Source: Aquabacterium sp. J223 (lineage in GTDB: Bacteria > Pseudomonadota > Gammaproteobacteria > Burkholderiales > Burkholderiaceae_C). Taken from it: DNA of 64,000 nucleotides. The stretch spans positions 434,001-498,000 of the forward strand of contig NZ_CP088297.1 of NCBI RefSeq assembly GCF_024666615.1, given 5' to 3'. Positions 17,125-25,425 of this stretch are shown here, piece after piece. The notes under the pieces are model-generated. The model worked only from the letters and a program-made list of their open reading frames with translations, was not told the origin of the DNA and did no database searches. Each line of letters begins with the position of its first letter. Within the stretch, counting starts at the first letter, position 1. The translations under genes were made by a program, and so were the position numbers.

Positions 17125-18630
17125 ATGACGACGACCGAGCGGCTGCTGATCCGGGGTGCGCTGGTGCTGGCCGACGCGGCCGCCGATCCGCGTCCGGCCG
17201 ACGTGCTGGTCGAGCACGGCCGGATCGTGGCGGTGCAGGCGCCCGGGCTGCTGCCCGCCGACGGCGCGGTGACGCTGGACGCCACCGACCGTCTGCTCAT
17301 CCCCGGCCTGGTCAACGGCCACACGCATGCGCACGGCGGCCTGGGCCGCGGCGCGGTGGAGGACGTGGCGCTGGAGGGCTTCCTCGCCGCCTCGCCGGCC
17401 ATCAACGGCCAGCGCGGGCTGGACGACCTGGGCCTGAGCGCCACGCTCACCGCGGTGGAGCTGCTGCGCAAGGGCTGCACGGCGCTGTTCGACATGCCGA
17501 CGCAGGTGCCGCTGCCGACGGTCGAGGGCCTGCACGCGGTGGCCGCGGCCTACGACGCGGTGGGCCTCCGCGCGGTGGTGGCCCCCATGCTGGCCGACCG
17601 CACGCTCTACCAGGCCTACCCCGAGCTGCTCGCCGCGCTGCCGCCGGAACTGCAGCCGGCCGCGGCGGCCGCGCGCGCCGCCTCGGCCGAGGACTGCCTG
17701 TCGGTGGTGGCCGCCGCCGCCCGCGACTGGCCCTTCGACGACGCGCGCGTGCGCCTGGGCATCGGGCCCACCATCCCGCTGAACTGTTCGGACGACTTCC
17801 TGCGCGGCTGCGCGGCGCTGTCCGCCGACTGGGGCCTGCCGATGCAGACCCACCTCGGCGAGAGCAAGGCGCAGGCGTTGCATGGCGAGAAGCGCTACGG
17901 CAAGAGCCTGGTCGCGCACCTGGCGGACCTCGGCCTGCTCGGCCCGCGGCTGAGCACCGCGCATTCGATCTGGATCGGCGACGACGACATCGACCGGCTC
18001 GCCGCCGCCGGCGTTACCGCCATCCACAACCCGTTGAGCAACCTGCGGCTGGGCTCCGGCGTCGCGCCGGTGCGCCGCATGCTCGAACGCGGGCTGCGCG
18101 TGGGCCTGGGCAGCGACGGCGCCAACACCTCGGACACGCAGAACCTGTTCGAGGCCGCACGCCTCGCCGCCTTCCTGTCGCGGGTGATGACGCCCGACGA
18201 AGCGCGCTGGGTCACCGCGGCCGAGGCGCTGCGCATGGCCACCGAAGGCAGCGCTCACGCCATGGGCTGGGGCGACCGGCTCGGCCGCATCGCCCCTGGC
18301 TTCGCCGCCGACCTGGTGCTGCTCGACCTGTCGCAGCCGGTCTACGTGCCGCTGCGCCATGCGCTGCGGCAGATGGTGCATGGCGAGAACGGCGCGGCCG
18401 TCGACCGCGTGATCGTCGGCGGCCGGGTGGTGGTCGAAGGCGGCAAGGTGCTCACCGTCGACGAAGGCGCGCTGCGGCGCCGGGCCCAGGAGGCCGCGGA
18501 CCGGCTGGACGCGCTCAACGCCGAGGGCCGCCACCTGGCGCAGGCGATGCGGCCCTGGGTCAGCGCCTTCTGCTGCGGCGTGGGCCGCACGCCCTTCCAC
18601 CTGCACGGCGGGCGGCCGCCGGACGGCTGA
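17125..18630 (+). CDS. Amidohydrolase of the ATZ/TRZ-chlorohydrolase/deaminase type
   Basis: This 501-residue metal-dependent hydrolase has the first metal motif NGHTHAHGG after a beta-sandwich N-terminus (LLIRGALVLADAAADPRPAD). Later metal or proton-shuttle positions are in MQTHLGESKAQ and LSTAHSIWIGDD, and the conserved Asp is in GLGSDGANTSDTQN. This is the pattern of AtzB/TrzN/guanine-deaminase-like enzymes, which remove amino or other groups from N-heterocycles. It follows hyuB by 24 bases, so it is the last gene of the oxygenase-hyuAB operon, and converges on the next gene with only ten bases between the stops. Substrate unknown. Confidence 0.88.
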   Translation: MTTTERLLIRGALVLADAAADPRPADVLVEHGRIVAVQAPGLLPADGAVTLDATDRLLIPGLVNGHTHAHGGLGRGAVEDVALEGFLAASPAINGQRGLDDLGLSATLTAVELLRKGCTALFDMPTQVPLPTVEGLHAVAAAYDAVGLRAVVAPMLADRTLYQAYPELLAALPPELQPAAAAARAASAEDCLSVVAAAARDWPFDDARVRLGIGPTIPLNCSDDFLRGCAALSADWGLPMQTHLGESKAQALHGEKRYGKSLVAHLADLGLLGPRLSTAHSIWIGDDDIDRLAAAGVTAIHNPLSNLRLGSGVAPVRRMLERGLRVGLGSDGANTSDTQNLFEAARLAAFLSRVMTPDEARWVTAAEALRMATEGSAHAMGWGDRLGRIAPGFAADLVLLDLSQPVYVPLRHALRQMVHGENGAAVDRVIVGGRVVVEGGKVLTVDEGALRRRAQEAADRLDALNAEGRHLAQAMRPWVSAFCCGVGRTPFHLHGGRPPDG

Positions 18631-18640
18631 GCGCCGCGCC

Positions 18641-21600
18641 TCACGCCGTCGGCTGGCAGCACTGGCAGCGGACGTCGCTCACCCATTGCGGGTCGTGCCA
18701 CCAGGGCTCGTCGGGCGACAGCGGCGGCGCCGGCTCGGCATGGGCGACGGTGGCGGCGGCGGGCTCGTCGCGGAAGGGCTCGACCAGCTGGCTCAGGCCG
18801 TGCGCCACGCCGTTGACCATGACGAGGCGGACCTGCATCGCCGCCCGGATGTCGGCCAGCGGATCGCCCTCGACGCAGACCAGGTCGGCCAGCTGGCCGC
18901 GGGCCAGGGTGCCCAGGTCGTGGCCCAGCACCTGGCCGGCGTTGCGGGTGGCGGTGCGCAGCGCGTCGACCGGTCGCATGCCATGGCGCACCATCGCCCG
19001 CAGGTTGAGGTGCAGGCTCACGCCGGGCAGCACGATGGGGTAGTCGCTGCCGCAGACGATGGTCGCGCCCGCGTCCTGCTGGGCGAGCAGGGTCGCCACC
19101 TGGTGGGCGACCAGCGGCACCGGGCTCGACGGCCCGGCCCGCGCATGCCGCTCCAGCACCGCCCGCTCGGCGGGCGGGAACAGCCGCTGCACGCGGACGT
19201 CGTCCAGCACCTCCTCGGGAGCGTCGCCGAGCATCGTTTCCAGTCCGAACAGCGTGGGCGTGCGGAAGCTCCGGCTGGCGCCGGCGATGGCCACCACGTC
19301 CTGGTAGCCCCGGCCCATCATGCTGCCGGTGCGCGAGTAGCCGAAGCGGCTGCTGCCGCCCATGTGCTCGTGCCCCGGCGCACCGAAGGCCACCGCCGGG
19401 AACAGGTAGTGCGAGGTGATCGGGATGCCGAGCCGCTGGGCCATGCGGGTGGCGCGCCGCTGCAGGTCGGGCGGCAGCCGCACGTAGCACTTGAGCAGGT
19501 CGTAGTCCAGCGCGCGCGCCCGCTCGAACTCGCGCACCAGTTGGGTCGCGTCGCGGATCGGGTGCATGCCGTCGTAGAACACCCGCGCGCCCTCCAGCGC
19601 CTCGCCGGTGCCGAAGTGGCGGGGTCCGATCCGCCAGCCGGCGTCCACCGACTCCTTGTTCTCCAGCGCCAGGTAGGCGTTGTCGCTCAGGCCGCGGGTG
19701 GCCGTGATGCCGTAGGCCAGGAACAGCCGCGGCTCGCGCGCGCCGAGCTGGTTGCCCATCTCGCGGTGGGTGTGCATGTCGATCAGTCCCGGCATCACCG
19801 TCAGCGCGCGGGCGTCGATCCAGCGCACACCGCGGCGGTCCGGTCGGTGCGCCTCGATGGCGGCGATGCGGTGGCCGTGGATGACGATGTCCACGTCCTC
19901 GCGCAGGGCCTCGGCCAGGCCGTCCCAGAAACGACCGGCGTGCACCACGGTCACGCCCGACGGCCGCGCCATCCGCCACTGCAGCCCGAACGGCAGGTCC
20001 TGCGGGACGCCGGCACCCTGCTCGTCCAGCCGACGCAGGCGCAGCCGCGCATGGCACAGGGTCAGCAGCGAGCGGCCGTCGGCGCTGAGGCTGATCGCGT
20101 CGGCGCTGTCGTCGGCCAGCGGCTGGGGCGGTCCGGCCAGGCGGCCGTCGGGGTCGATCGGCGACCGCCACAGGCTGCCGCCCAGGGTGTAGATGAACCA
20201 CCGCCCGTCGGGCGTCCACAGCGGCCCGTTGACGTTGCGCACGTCCAGCGACTGGCCCTCGCGCACCAGCTGGTAGCGCATGCGGCCGCTGGCCAGGTGC
20301 ACGGTGAGGATGGCCGTGAGCCCTTCGCGGTAGCGGGCGGAGCTGGGCTGCGCCGCCGCCAGCGCCAGCGTCTGGCCGTCGGGGGACCAGCTCGGCCGGC
20401 CGGACCACACCGTCTGGCGGGCCAGGCGGCGCAGGGCCCCGGTGTGCGCGTCGACCAGGCACAGCCAGCCGTCCTCGCTGGCGCAGACGATGCTGCCGCC
20501 GTCCGGGGACCAGGCCGCCTGCTTCAGCGGCTGGTCGGCCTGGGTGAGCTGGCGAGCGGCGCCGCCGTCGAGGTCGTGCAGCCACAGCTGCAGCCGCCCG
20601 CTGCGGTCGCAGGCATAGACCAGCCGCCGCCCATCCGGCGACCAGGCCGGGCCCAGCTTGGCGCTGTGGTCGTGCGTCAGCTGCTGCGGTTCGGGCCGGC
20701 CCACGCGCAGCCGCCACACCTGGCCGAGCGCGGTGAACGCCACCTGACGGGCGTCGGGCGACAGCACCGGGAACGAGATGCCCTTCACCGGTCGCGGCGC
20801 GGTGCTGTCGAAATCGCGCCGCCGGTGGGCGCGCGGGCGCCGCGCCGTCACCCGCACCTCGGCGCGGAACGGCACGCCACCGACGATGCCGCCCGCCGGC
20901 CCGAGGCGGCGGCGCCGGATGTCGCCGTCCGCGGTGTAGAGCAGCTCGTCGTCGCCGAGCCAGGCGGCCGGTGTGGGGAACACGTCCTCCGGGTCGGCGC
21001 TGACCGGCTGGCCGTCGACCACCAGCCGGCTGGCCACGGGGTTGCGCCCCGTGCCCTCGAACAGCCGCCAGCTCAAGCGCCCCGAGGGCGACCAGGCGGG
21101 CGCCGAGGCGCCGGGCCCGGCGAAGACCACCCGCGGCAGCGCCTCGGGGTCGCGAAGGTCGAGCGTCAGGATGCGGCCACCGCTGGAGAAGGCGAGACGG
21201 CGCCCGTCGGCCGACCAGGCCGGCTCGCCGTCCTGCGCCCCGGTGTCGACCAGGCGCCGGATGCCGCCCCGCTCGAGGTCGAGCGCGTACAGCGCATAGC
21301 GGCCGCCCTCGTCGCTGGCGAAGGCGATCTCCCGCCCGTCGGGCGACCAGGCCGGTTCGCGACAGTCGGCCAGGCCCCGGGTGAGCTGCGCCAGGCCGCG
21401 GCCGTCGGCCCCGATGCGCCAGATCTGGAAGCTGCCGTCGCGGTAGGACTGGAAGGCGATGTGGCGGCCGTCGGGCGACCAGCAGGGCCGGGCGATGTCG
21501 TCGAGGTCGCCCGTCAGCCGCCGGGCCTCGCCGCCGAGGGCCGGCACGGTCCACAACACGCCTTGCAGGTCCATGGCCAGCATGCGCCGGTCGGGCGACA

Positions 21601-21805
21601 GGGCGATGGCGAGGTTGGTGCCCTGCGTCAGCTCGACCGGGGTGTCGCCCCAGACCGGCAGCGTGTCGGTGCCGTCGTCGGTCGGCCGCGGCGACGCGGT
21701 GGCCGGCGGCGCCCACGGGCTGGCCGCGGCGGCCGCGGCCAGCGACATGAAGCTGCGGCGGCGCAGACCGACGCCGGTCTGGCAATGGGCACAGTACGGC
21801 AGCAC
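18641..21805 (-). CDS. Exported TolB-like beta-propeller/amidohydrolase
   Basis: This is a 1054-residue two-part protein. The N-terminus has a twin-arginine-like signal (GLRRRSFMSLAAAAAAS). Residues of about 50-600 contain roughly ten PD40/TolB-type propeller repeats, each with a WSPDGRxIAF-like core (for example CWSPDGRHIAFQS, WSPDGREIAFAS, WSPDGRRLVYAC). The C-terminal 430 residues are an amidohydrolase with the metal motif PGLIDMHTHREMG, later HYLFPAVAFG and a GSDYPIVLPG segment. Propeller-amidohydrolase proteins are known as a family but their substrates are mostly unknown. It would act in the periplasm. A conserved 12-base element shared with the importer/oxygenase promoter sits 58 bases upstream, linking it to that regulon by inference. 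Confidence 0.87.
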   Translation of the reverse strand: MLPYCAHCQTGVGLRRRSFMSLAAAAAASPWAPPATASPRPTDDGTDTLPVWGDTPVELTQGTNLAIALSPDRRMLAMDLQGVLWTVPALGGEARRLTGDLDDIARPCWSPDGRHIAFQSYRDGSFQIWRIGADGRGLAQLTRGLADCREPAWSPDGREIAFASDEGGRYALYALDLERGGIRRLVDTGAQDGEPAWSADGRRLAFSSGGRILTLDLRDPEALPRVVFAGPGASAPAWSPSGRLSWRLFEGTGRNPVASRLVVDGQPVSADPEDVFPTPAAWLGDDELLYTADGDIRRRRLGPAGGIVGGVPFRAEVRVTARRPRAHRRRDFDSTAPRPVKGISFPVLSPDARQVAFTALGQVWRLRVGRPEPQQLTHDHSAKLGPAWSPDGRRLVYACDRSGRLQLWLHDLDGGAARQLTQADQPLKQAAWSPDGGSIVCASEDGWLCLVDAHTGALRRLARQTVWSGRPSWSPDGQTLALAAAQPSSARYREGLTAILTVHLASGRMRYQLVREGQSLDVRNVNGPLWTPDGRWFIYTLGGSLWRSPIDPDGRLAGPPQPLADDSADAISLSADGRSLLTLCHARLRLRRLDEQGAGVPQDLPFGLQWRMARPSGVTVVHAGRFWDGLAEALREDVDIVIHGHRIAAIEAHRPDRRGVRWIDARALTVMPGLIDMHTHREMGNQLGAREPRLFLAYGITATRGLSDNAYLALENKESVDAGWRIGPRHFGTGEALEGARVFYDGMHPIRDATQLVREFERARALDYDLLKCYVRLPPDLQRRATRMAQRLGIPITSHYLFPAVAFGAPGHEHMGGSSRFGYSRTGSMMGRGYQDVVAIAGASRSFRTPTLFGLETMLGDAPEEVLDDVRVQRLFPPAERAVLERHARAGPSSPVPLVAHQVATLLAQQDAGATIVCGSDYPIVLPGVSLHLNLRAMVRHGMRPVDALRTATRNAGQVLGHDLGTLARGQLADLVCVEGDPLADIRAAMQVRLVMVNGVAHGLSQLVEPFRDEPAAATVAHAEPAPPLSPDEPWWHDPQWVSDVRCQCCQPTA

Positions 21806-21862
21806 GACGGGCCTTCGGCAACAGGACGCGCCATGCTAGGCAGCACGGCGGCGGGCGGTGTC

Positions 21863-21874
21863 GCCGTTTGCGCA
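21863..21874. promoter_or_regulatory. Recurring operator half-site GCCGTTTGCGCA
   Basis: These twelve bases are identical to 12259-12270. They lie 58-69 bases upstream of the propeller/amidohydrolase start, where a regulatory site is expected. Only one half of the inverted repeat is present here. Confidence 0.45.
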
Positions 21875-21911
21875 GGCCGTGCCGCCGCCGGCGGCAACAC
21901 CCGCCGCCGGA

Positions 21912-22889
21912 TCAGTCGACGTCCTCGCTCTCGCGCACCTTGGTCTGGCGCTGCGCGTGCGCGGCCAGCTCGTCCATCGGCAGGGAGCGCCGCTCGTCGA
22001 GGCGCCGCGCCAGCTGCTCGCCGAAGCGGGCCGCGGGCAGCGGCAGGGTGCGGCCCTTGAGCTGGCCGAGCACCAGCGGGCCGTAGGCGCCGTCGGCCTC
22101 TTCGAGCGCGCGCACGCACAGGCCGGGGTCCTGGCGCCACAGGGCCGCGCCGATGTCGACCTGGAAGCTGATGATGTCGGTGCCCCGGACCATGTCGACC
22201 AGCAGGTCGAAGGCGTTGGATTCGATCACCGGCTTGGGCTGCAGCGAGCCGCCGGCCAGCACCTGGTCGATGAGCTGCCGGCCGGCATGGTCGGCATTGG
22301 GCAGCGCCAGGTCGTACATCAGGCAGTCGCGCAGCCGCAGGCGCGGCTTGGTGGCCAGCGGGTGGTCGTGCGCCATCACCGCCACCAGCCCCTGGCCGAT
22401 CGACATGAGCGGCTGCAGCTCGGCGGCGTGCGGTGGCCGGAACACCAGGATGAGGTCGGCCTCGTAGGCCAGCAGCTGGCGCATGGCGGTGGCATGGTCG
22501 CAGACGTCGACCGTCATCTTGACCAGCGGGTGCTGGGCGCGGAAGGCACGCATCTCCTCGAGCAGGAAGCTGCGCGCGACGGCCTGGCTCACCGCGATGC
22601 GGATCTCGCCGCGGCGCAGCCCGGACAGGGCTTCGATCTGCGAGTAGACGCGGCGCAGCTCGGCGTTGTGGTTCTTGATCCAGGCGATGAAGATCTCGCC
22701 GGCCGCGGTCAGCTGGACGCCGGACGAGGTCCGCTCGAACAGCGCCGCGCCGAGGTCGGACTCCACGTCCTGGATGCGACGCAGCAGCGCCGACGGCGTC
22801 AGGTGCAGGCGCTCCGCCGCCTGGCGCACCGAACCCACACGCGCCACCTCTTCCAGGTAGCGCCACACACGCATGTTCCTCAAGGCCAT
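21912..22889 (-). CDS. LysR-family transcriptional regulator
   Basis: This 325-residue protein has the LysR winged-helix domain at the N-terminus (YLEEVARVGSVRQAAERLHL, TPSALLRRIQDVESDLGAAL, FERTSSGVQLTAAGEIF) and a periplasmic-binding-like effector domain in the remaining 230 residues. ATG at 22889 is chosen; another ATG four codons upstream is possible. It is divergent from the SDR gene at 23079 and flanked on both sides by catabolic genes, so control of this cluster is likely. An inverted repeat (22996-23023) in the intergenic region is a candidate binding site. The effector is unknown. Confidence 0.93.
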   Translation of the reverse strand: MALRNMRVWRYLEEVARVGSVRQAAERLHLTPSALLRRIQDVESDLGAALFERTSSGVQLTAAGEIFIAWIKNHNAELRRVYSQIEALSGLRRGEIRIAVSQAVARSFLLEEMRAFRAQHPLVKMTVDVCDHATAMRQLLAYEADLILVFRPPHAAELQPLMSIGQGLVAVMAHDHPLATKPRLRLRDCLMYDLALPNADHAGRQLIDQVLAGGSLQPKPVIESNAFDLLVDMVRGTDIISFQVDIGAALWRQDPGLCVRALEEADGAYGPLVLGQLKGRTLPLPAARFGEQLARRLDERRSLPMDELAAHAQRQTKVRESEDVD

Positions 22890-22995
22890 CGATGCTCCCA
22901 CGCACGAAAGTCAACACGGGCAAGCGAATTCAGCACCCCACATGTGCATGGACATCCTCTAAGGTGCCTTCGCAATGGGCATCGGGCGGCGTTCG

Positions 22996-23023
22996 CGACT
23001 TGGGGCAAACCCCGAGCAAGTCG
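22996..23023. promoter_or_regulatory. Inverted repeat between lysR and SDR genes
   Basis: CGACTTG (22996-23002) is mirrored by CAAGTCG (23017-23023) with 14 bases between the arms. The spacer contains a further GGGG-CAAA-CCCC palindrome. It lies about 107 bases upstream of the LysR start and 55 bases upstream of the SDR start, a usual place for a LysR operator. Confidence 0.5.
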
Positions 23024-23078
23024 GGTGCCAAAGCGTCCGGGCCGCGGAACACTTTGATCAATCCAAGGGGCGTGCAGC

Positions 23079-23870
23079 ATGGATCTGGGCTTGAAGGGGC
23101 GCGTGGTCGTCGTGACGGGACCGACCAAGGGGCTGGGCCCGGCCATCGCGATGGCGTTCGCGAAGGAGGGCTGCCGGCTGGTCCTGGCCAGCCGCGACGT
23201 GGACGCCATCGAGGCCATGGCGATGAAGACCGAGGGCCAGGGCGGCATGGCGCTGCCCGTCCGCTGCGACGTGACGAGTCCGACCGAGACCGAGCGCATG
23301 GCGGAGCTGGCGGTCCAGCAGCTGGGCCAGATCGACGCGCTGATCAACGTGGCCAGCGACACCGGACCGATCGGCGACGCGACCTGGAACACCTCGCCCG
23401 AGGAGTTCGAGCACACCATGCAGGTGAACCTGCTGGGCTGCTTCAACACCATGCGGGCGGTGCTGCCCCGCATGATCGCCCGCCGCTACGGGAAGATCGT
23501 CAACGTCGGCGGCAGCTACGGCATGCGCGGCCGCGCGGGGCGCATGGCGTATTCGGCCTCGAAGTGGGGGCTGCGCGGCGTCACCAAGTCGGCGGCGCTG
23601 GAGGCCGGGCCCTACAACATCAACGTCAACTTCGTCGCGCCGGGCATGGTCGACGACGAGCGCTTCCGCAGCAAGTGGATCCCCGAGGCCATGAGCCGCT
23701 TCGGCCTCGACGAGCAGCAGGCCGAGGAGCGGCATGCGCAGGAGTACGCGCTGCGCCGCATCACCGCCGACGCCGACGTCGCCAACGCCTGCCTGTTCCT
23801 GAGCTCCGACGTCTCGCGGCAGATCACCGGCGTCGACCTGCCGGTGGACGGGGGCTGGGCGTCGTTGTGA
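23079..23870 (+). CDS. Short-chain dehydrogenase/reductase
   Basis: This 263-residue SDR has the glycine-rich cofactor motif TGPTKGLGPAIAMAFAKEG, catalytic-site residues in VNVGGSYGMRGRAGRMAYSASKWGLRG (the Tyr and Lys of YSASK), and the C-terminal TGVDLPVDGGWASL of classical SDRs. It is clearly paralogous to the frameshifted SDR at 7774-8554. It starts a plus-strand group that continues with an amidohydrolase, a Rieske oxygenase and a GS-like ligase, and is divergent from lysR. It would interconvert an alcohol and carbonyl in the pathway; substrate unknown. Confidence 0.92.
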   Translation: MDLGLKGRVVVVTGPTKGLGPAIAMAFAKEGCRLVLASRDVDAIEAMAMKTEGQGGMALPVRCDVTSPTETERMAELAVQQLGQIDALINVASDTGPIGDATWNTSPEEFEHTMQVNLLGCFNTMRAVLPRMIARRYGKIVNVGGSYGMRGRAGRMAYSASKWGLRGVTKSAALEAGPYNINVNFVAPGMVDDERFRSKWIPEAMSRFGLDEQQAEERHAQEYALRRITADADVANACLFLSSDVSRQITGVDLPVDGGWASL

Positions 23871-23875
23871 GCCCC

Positions 23876-23936
23876 GCTCGGCCGCCCGGAGGGGTTCGCC
23901 CCCGCTTGGCGGGGAGGCGCGAAGCGCCAGGGGTGC
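23876..23936. repeat. GC-rich intergenic stem-loop element
   Basis: The 70-base gap between SDR and amidohydrolase holds two short palindromic units, CCCCCGC-TTGGCGGGG-like and GGCGC-GAA-GCGCC. Elements of this look are common between genes in related genomes and may attenuate transcription. No second copy was noticed in this window. Confidence 0.35.
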
Positions 23937-23940
23937 GCCT

Positions 23941-25392
23941 GTGAGCCTGGCCGCGATGCCGGCGCAGGGCCACGTCGACGTGGCCGAGGTGCATGGCCGG
24001 CCCGGCGTGCACGCGACGGGCCCGGCACGCCTGCACTGGCGCGACGGCCGCCTGTCGCGCATCGAGCCGCTGCCGTCGCTGCCGCCCGCGGCGGCCGACC
24101 TCATCGCCTTGCCCGGCCTGGCCAACGCGCACGACCACGGCCGCGGGCTGAAGACGCTGGCCTTCGGCGCGCGCGATCAGACGCTGGAGACCTGGCTGGC
24201 CGAACTGGCGCTGGAGCCGCAGGTCGATCCGTACCTGCGCGCGGCCGTCGCCTTCGCGCGCATGGCCGAAGGCGGCATCGTCGCCGCCAACCACTGCCAC
24301 AACACCCAGGACGGACGGGCGCTGCTGCGCGAGGCCGAGGGCGTCGCACGCGCCGCGCGCGACGTCGGCCTGCGCATCGCCTTCGCGGTGCCCTTCGCCG
24401 GCCGCAACGGCGTGGTCTACGGCGACCTCCAGCCGGTGCTCGACCGGCTGCCGCCGCACGACCATGCGCGGCTGCTGCAGCTGCGCCGGCCGTCGCGCAC
24501 GCTGCAGGAGAACCTCGACCTGGTGGAGCGCATCGCCGAGCTCGAGGGGCCGACCTTCCAGGTGCAGTACGGTCCGGTCGGCCCGCAGTGGGTGGACGAC
24601 GAGACGCTGGCCGCCATCGCGCGCGCCAGTGCCGACACCGGCCGCCGGGTCCACATGCACCTGTTCGAGACCCGCCGGCAACGCGACTGGGCGCGGGCGC
24701 AGCACCCGCAGGGGCTGCTGCGGCACCTCGACGCGCTGGGCCTGCTGTCGCCGCGGCTGACCGTGGCCCACGCCGTCTGGCTGGACGACGACGACTGCGC
24801 GCTGCTGTCCGAGCGGGGGGTCAGCCTCAGCGCCAACGTGTCGTCGAACCTGCGCCTGCGCTCGGGACAGCCGCCGTGGGGCTGTTATGCGCACCATCGG
24901 CTGCGCTTCGGCCTCGGCCTCGACGGCATGTCGCTCGACGACGACGACGACCTGCTGCGCGAGCTGCGCCTGGCCTGGCACCAGGCCTGCACGCATGGCG
25001 GCGAGGCCTTCACGCCGTCCCGGCTGTTCGACGCCGCCTGCGCCGACGGCCGCCGCACCGTCACCGGCGACGACGGCGGCGGTCGCCTGGAGGCCGGCGC
25101 GCCGGCGGACCTGCTCGTGCTCGACACCGGCCGCATCGTGCGGGACCGGCTGTCGCCGCAGCGGCCGACACGGCTGGAGCTGGTGCTGGCCCGCGCCACG
25201 CGGCAGGACGTGCGGACGGTGGTCGTCGCCGGGCGCACCGTCGTGCAGGACGGCGCCTGCACCGGCGTCGACCGGCCGGCGCTGGAGGACGCGCTGCGCG
25301 ACCAGGCCCGACAGGCCCTCGAACGACACCCGCCCGACGCCGCCGCCATCGACCGGCTGCGCGTCGCCCTGAGACAGCACCACGGCTGCTGA
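23941..25392 (+). CDS. Amidohydrolase of the cytosine deaminase/ATZ-TRZ superfamily
   Basis: This 483-residue protein has the metal-binding NAHDHGRGLK motif after a beta-sandwich start. VHMHLFETRRQ, VAHAVWLDDDDC and the Asp in GLGLDGMSLDDD follow, in the order of ATZ/TRZ-type hydrolases and deaminases. It starts with GTG at 23941. It shares architecture with the 17125-18630 protein, but the two are clearly divergent. It lies between the SDR and the Rieske oxygenase on the same strand (33 bases before the latter), which suggests one operon and sequential action. The HDH rather than HTH/HAH metal motif is a small family variation. Confidence 0.86.
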   Translation: MSLAAMPAQGHVDVAEVHGRPGVHATGPARLHWRDGRLSRIEPLPSLPPAAADLIALPGLANAHDHGRGLKTLAFGARDQTLETWLAELALEPQVDPYLRAAVAFARMAEGGIVAANHCHNTQDGRALLREAEGVARAARDVGLRIAFAVPFAGRNGVVYGDLQPVLDRLPPHDHARLLQLRRPSRTLQENLDLVERIAELEGPTFQVQYGPVGPQWVDDETLAAIARASADTGRRVHMHLFETRRQRDWARAQHPQGLLRHLDALGLLSPRLTVAHAVWLDDDDCALLSERGVSLSANVSSNLRLRSGQPPWGCYAHHRLRFGLGLDGMSLDDDDDLLRELRLAWHQACTHGGEAFTPSRLFDAACADGRRTVTGDDGGGRLEAGAPADLLVLDTGRIVRDRLSPQRPTRLELVLARATRQDVRTVVVAGRTVVQDGACTGVDRPALEDALRDQARQALERHPPDAAAIDRLRVALRQHHGC

Positions 25393-25425
25393 AGCGACCG
25401 CCTTCCTGCCGACACCCGTTCACCC

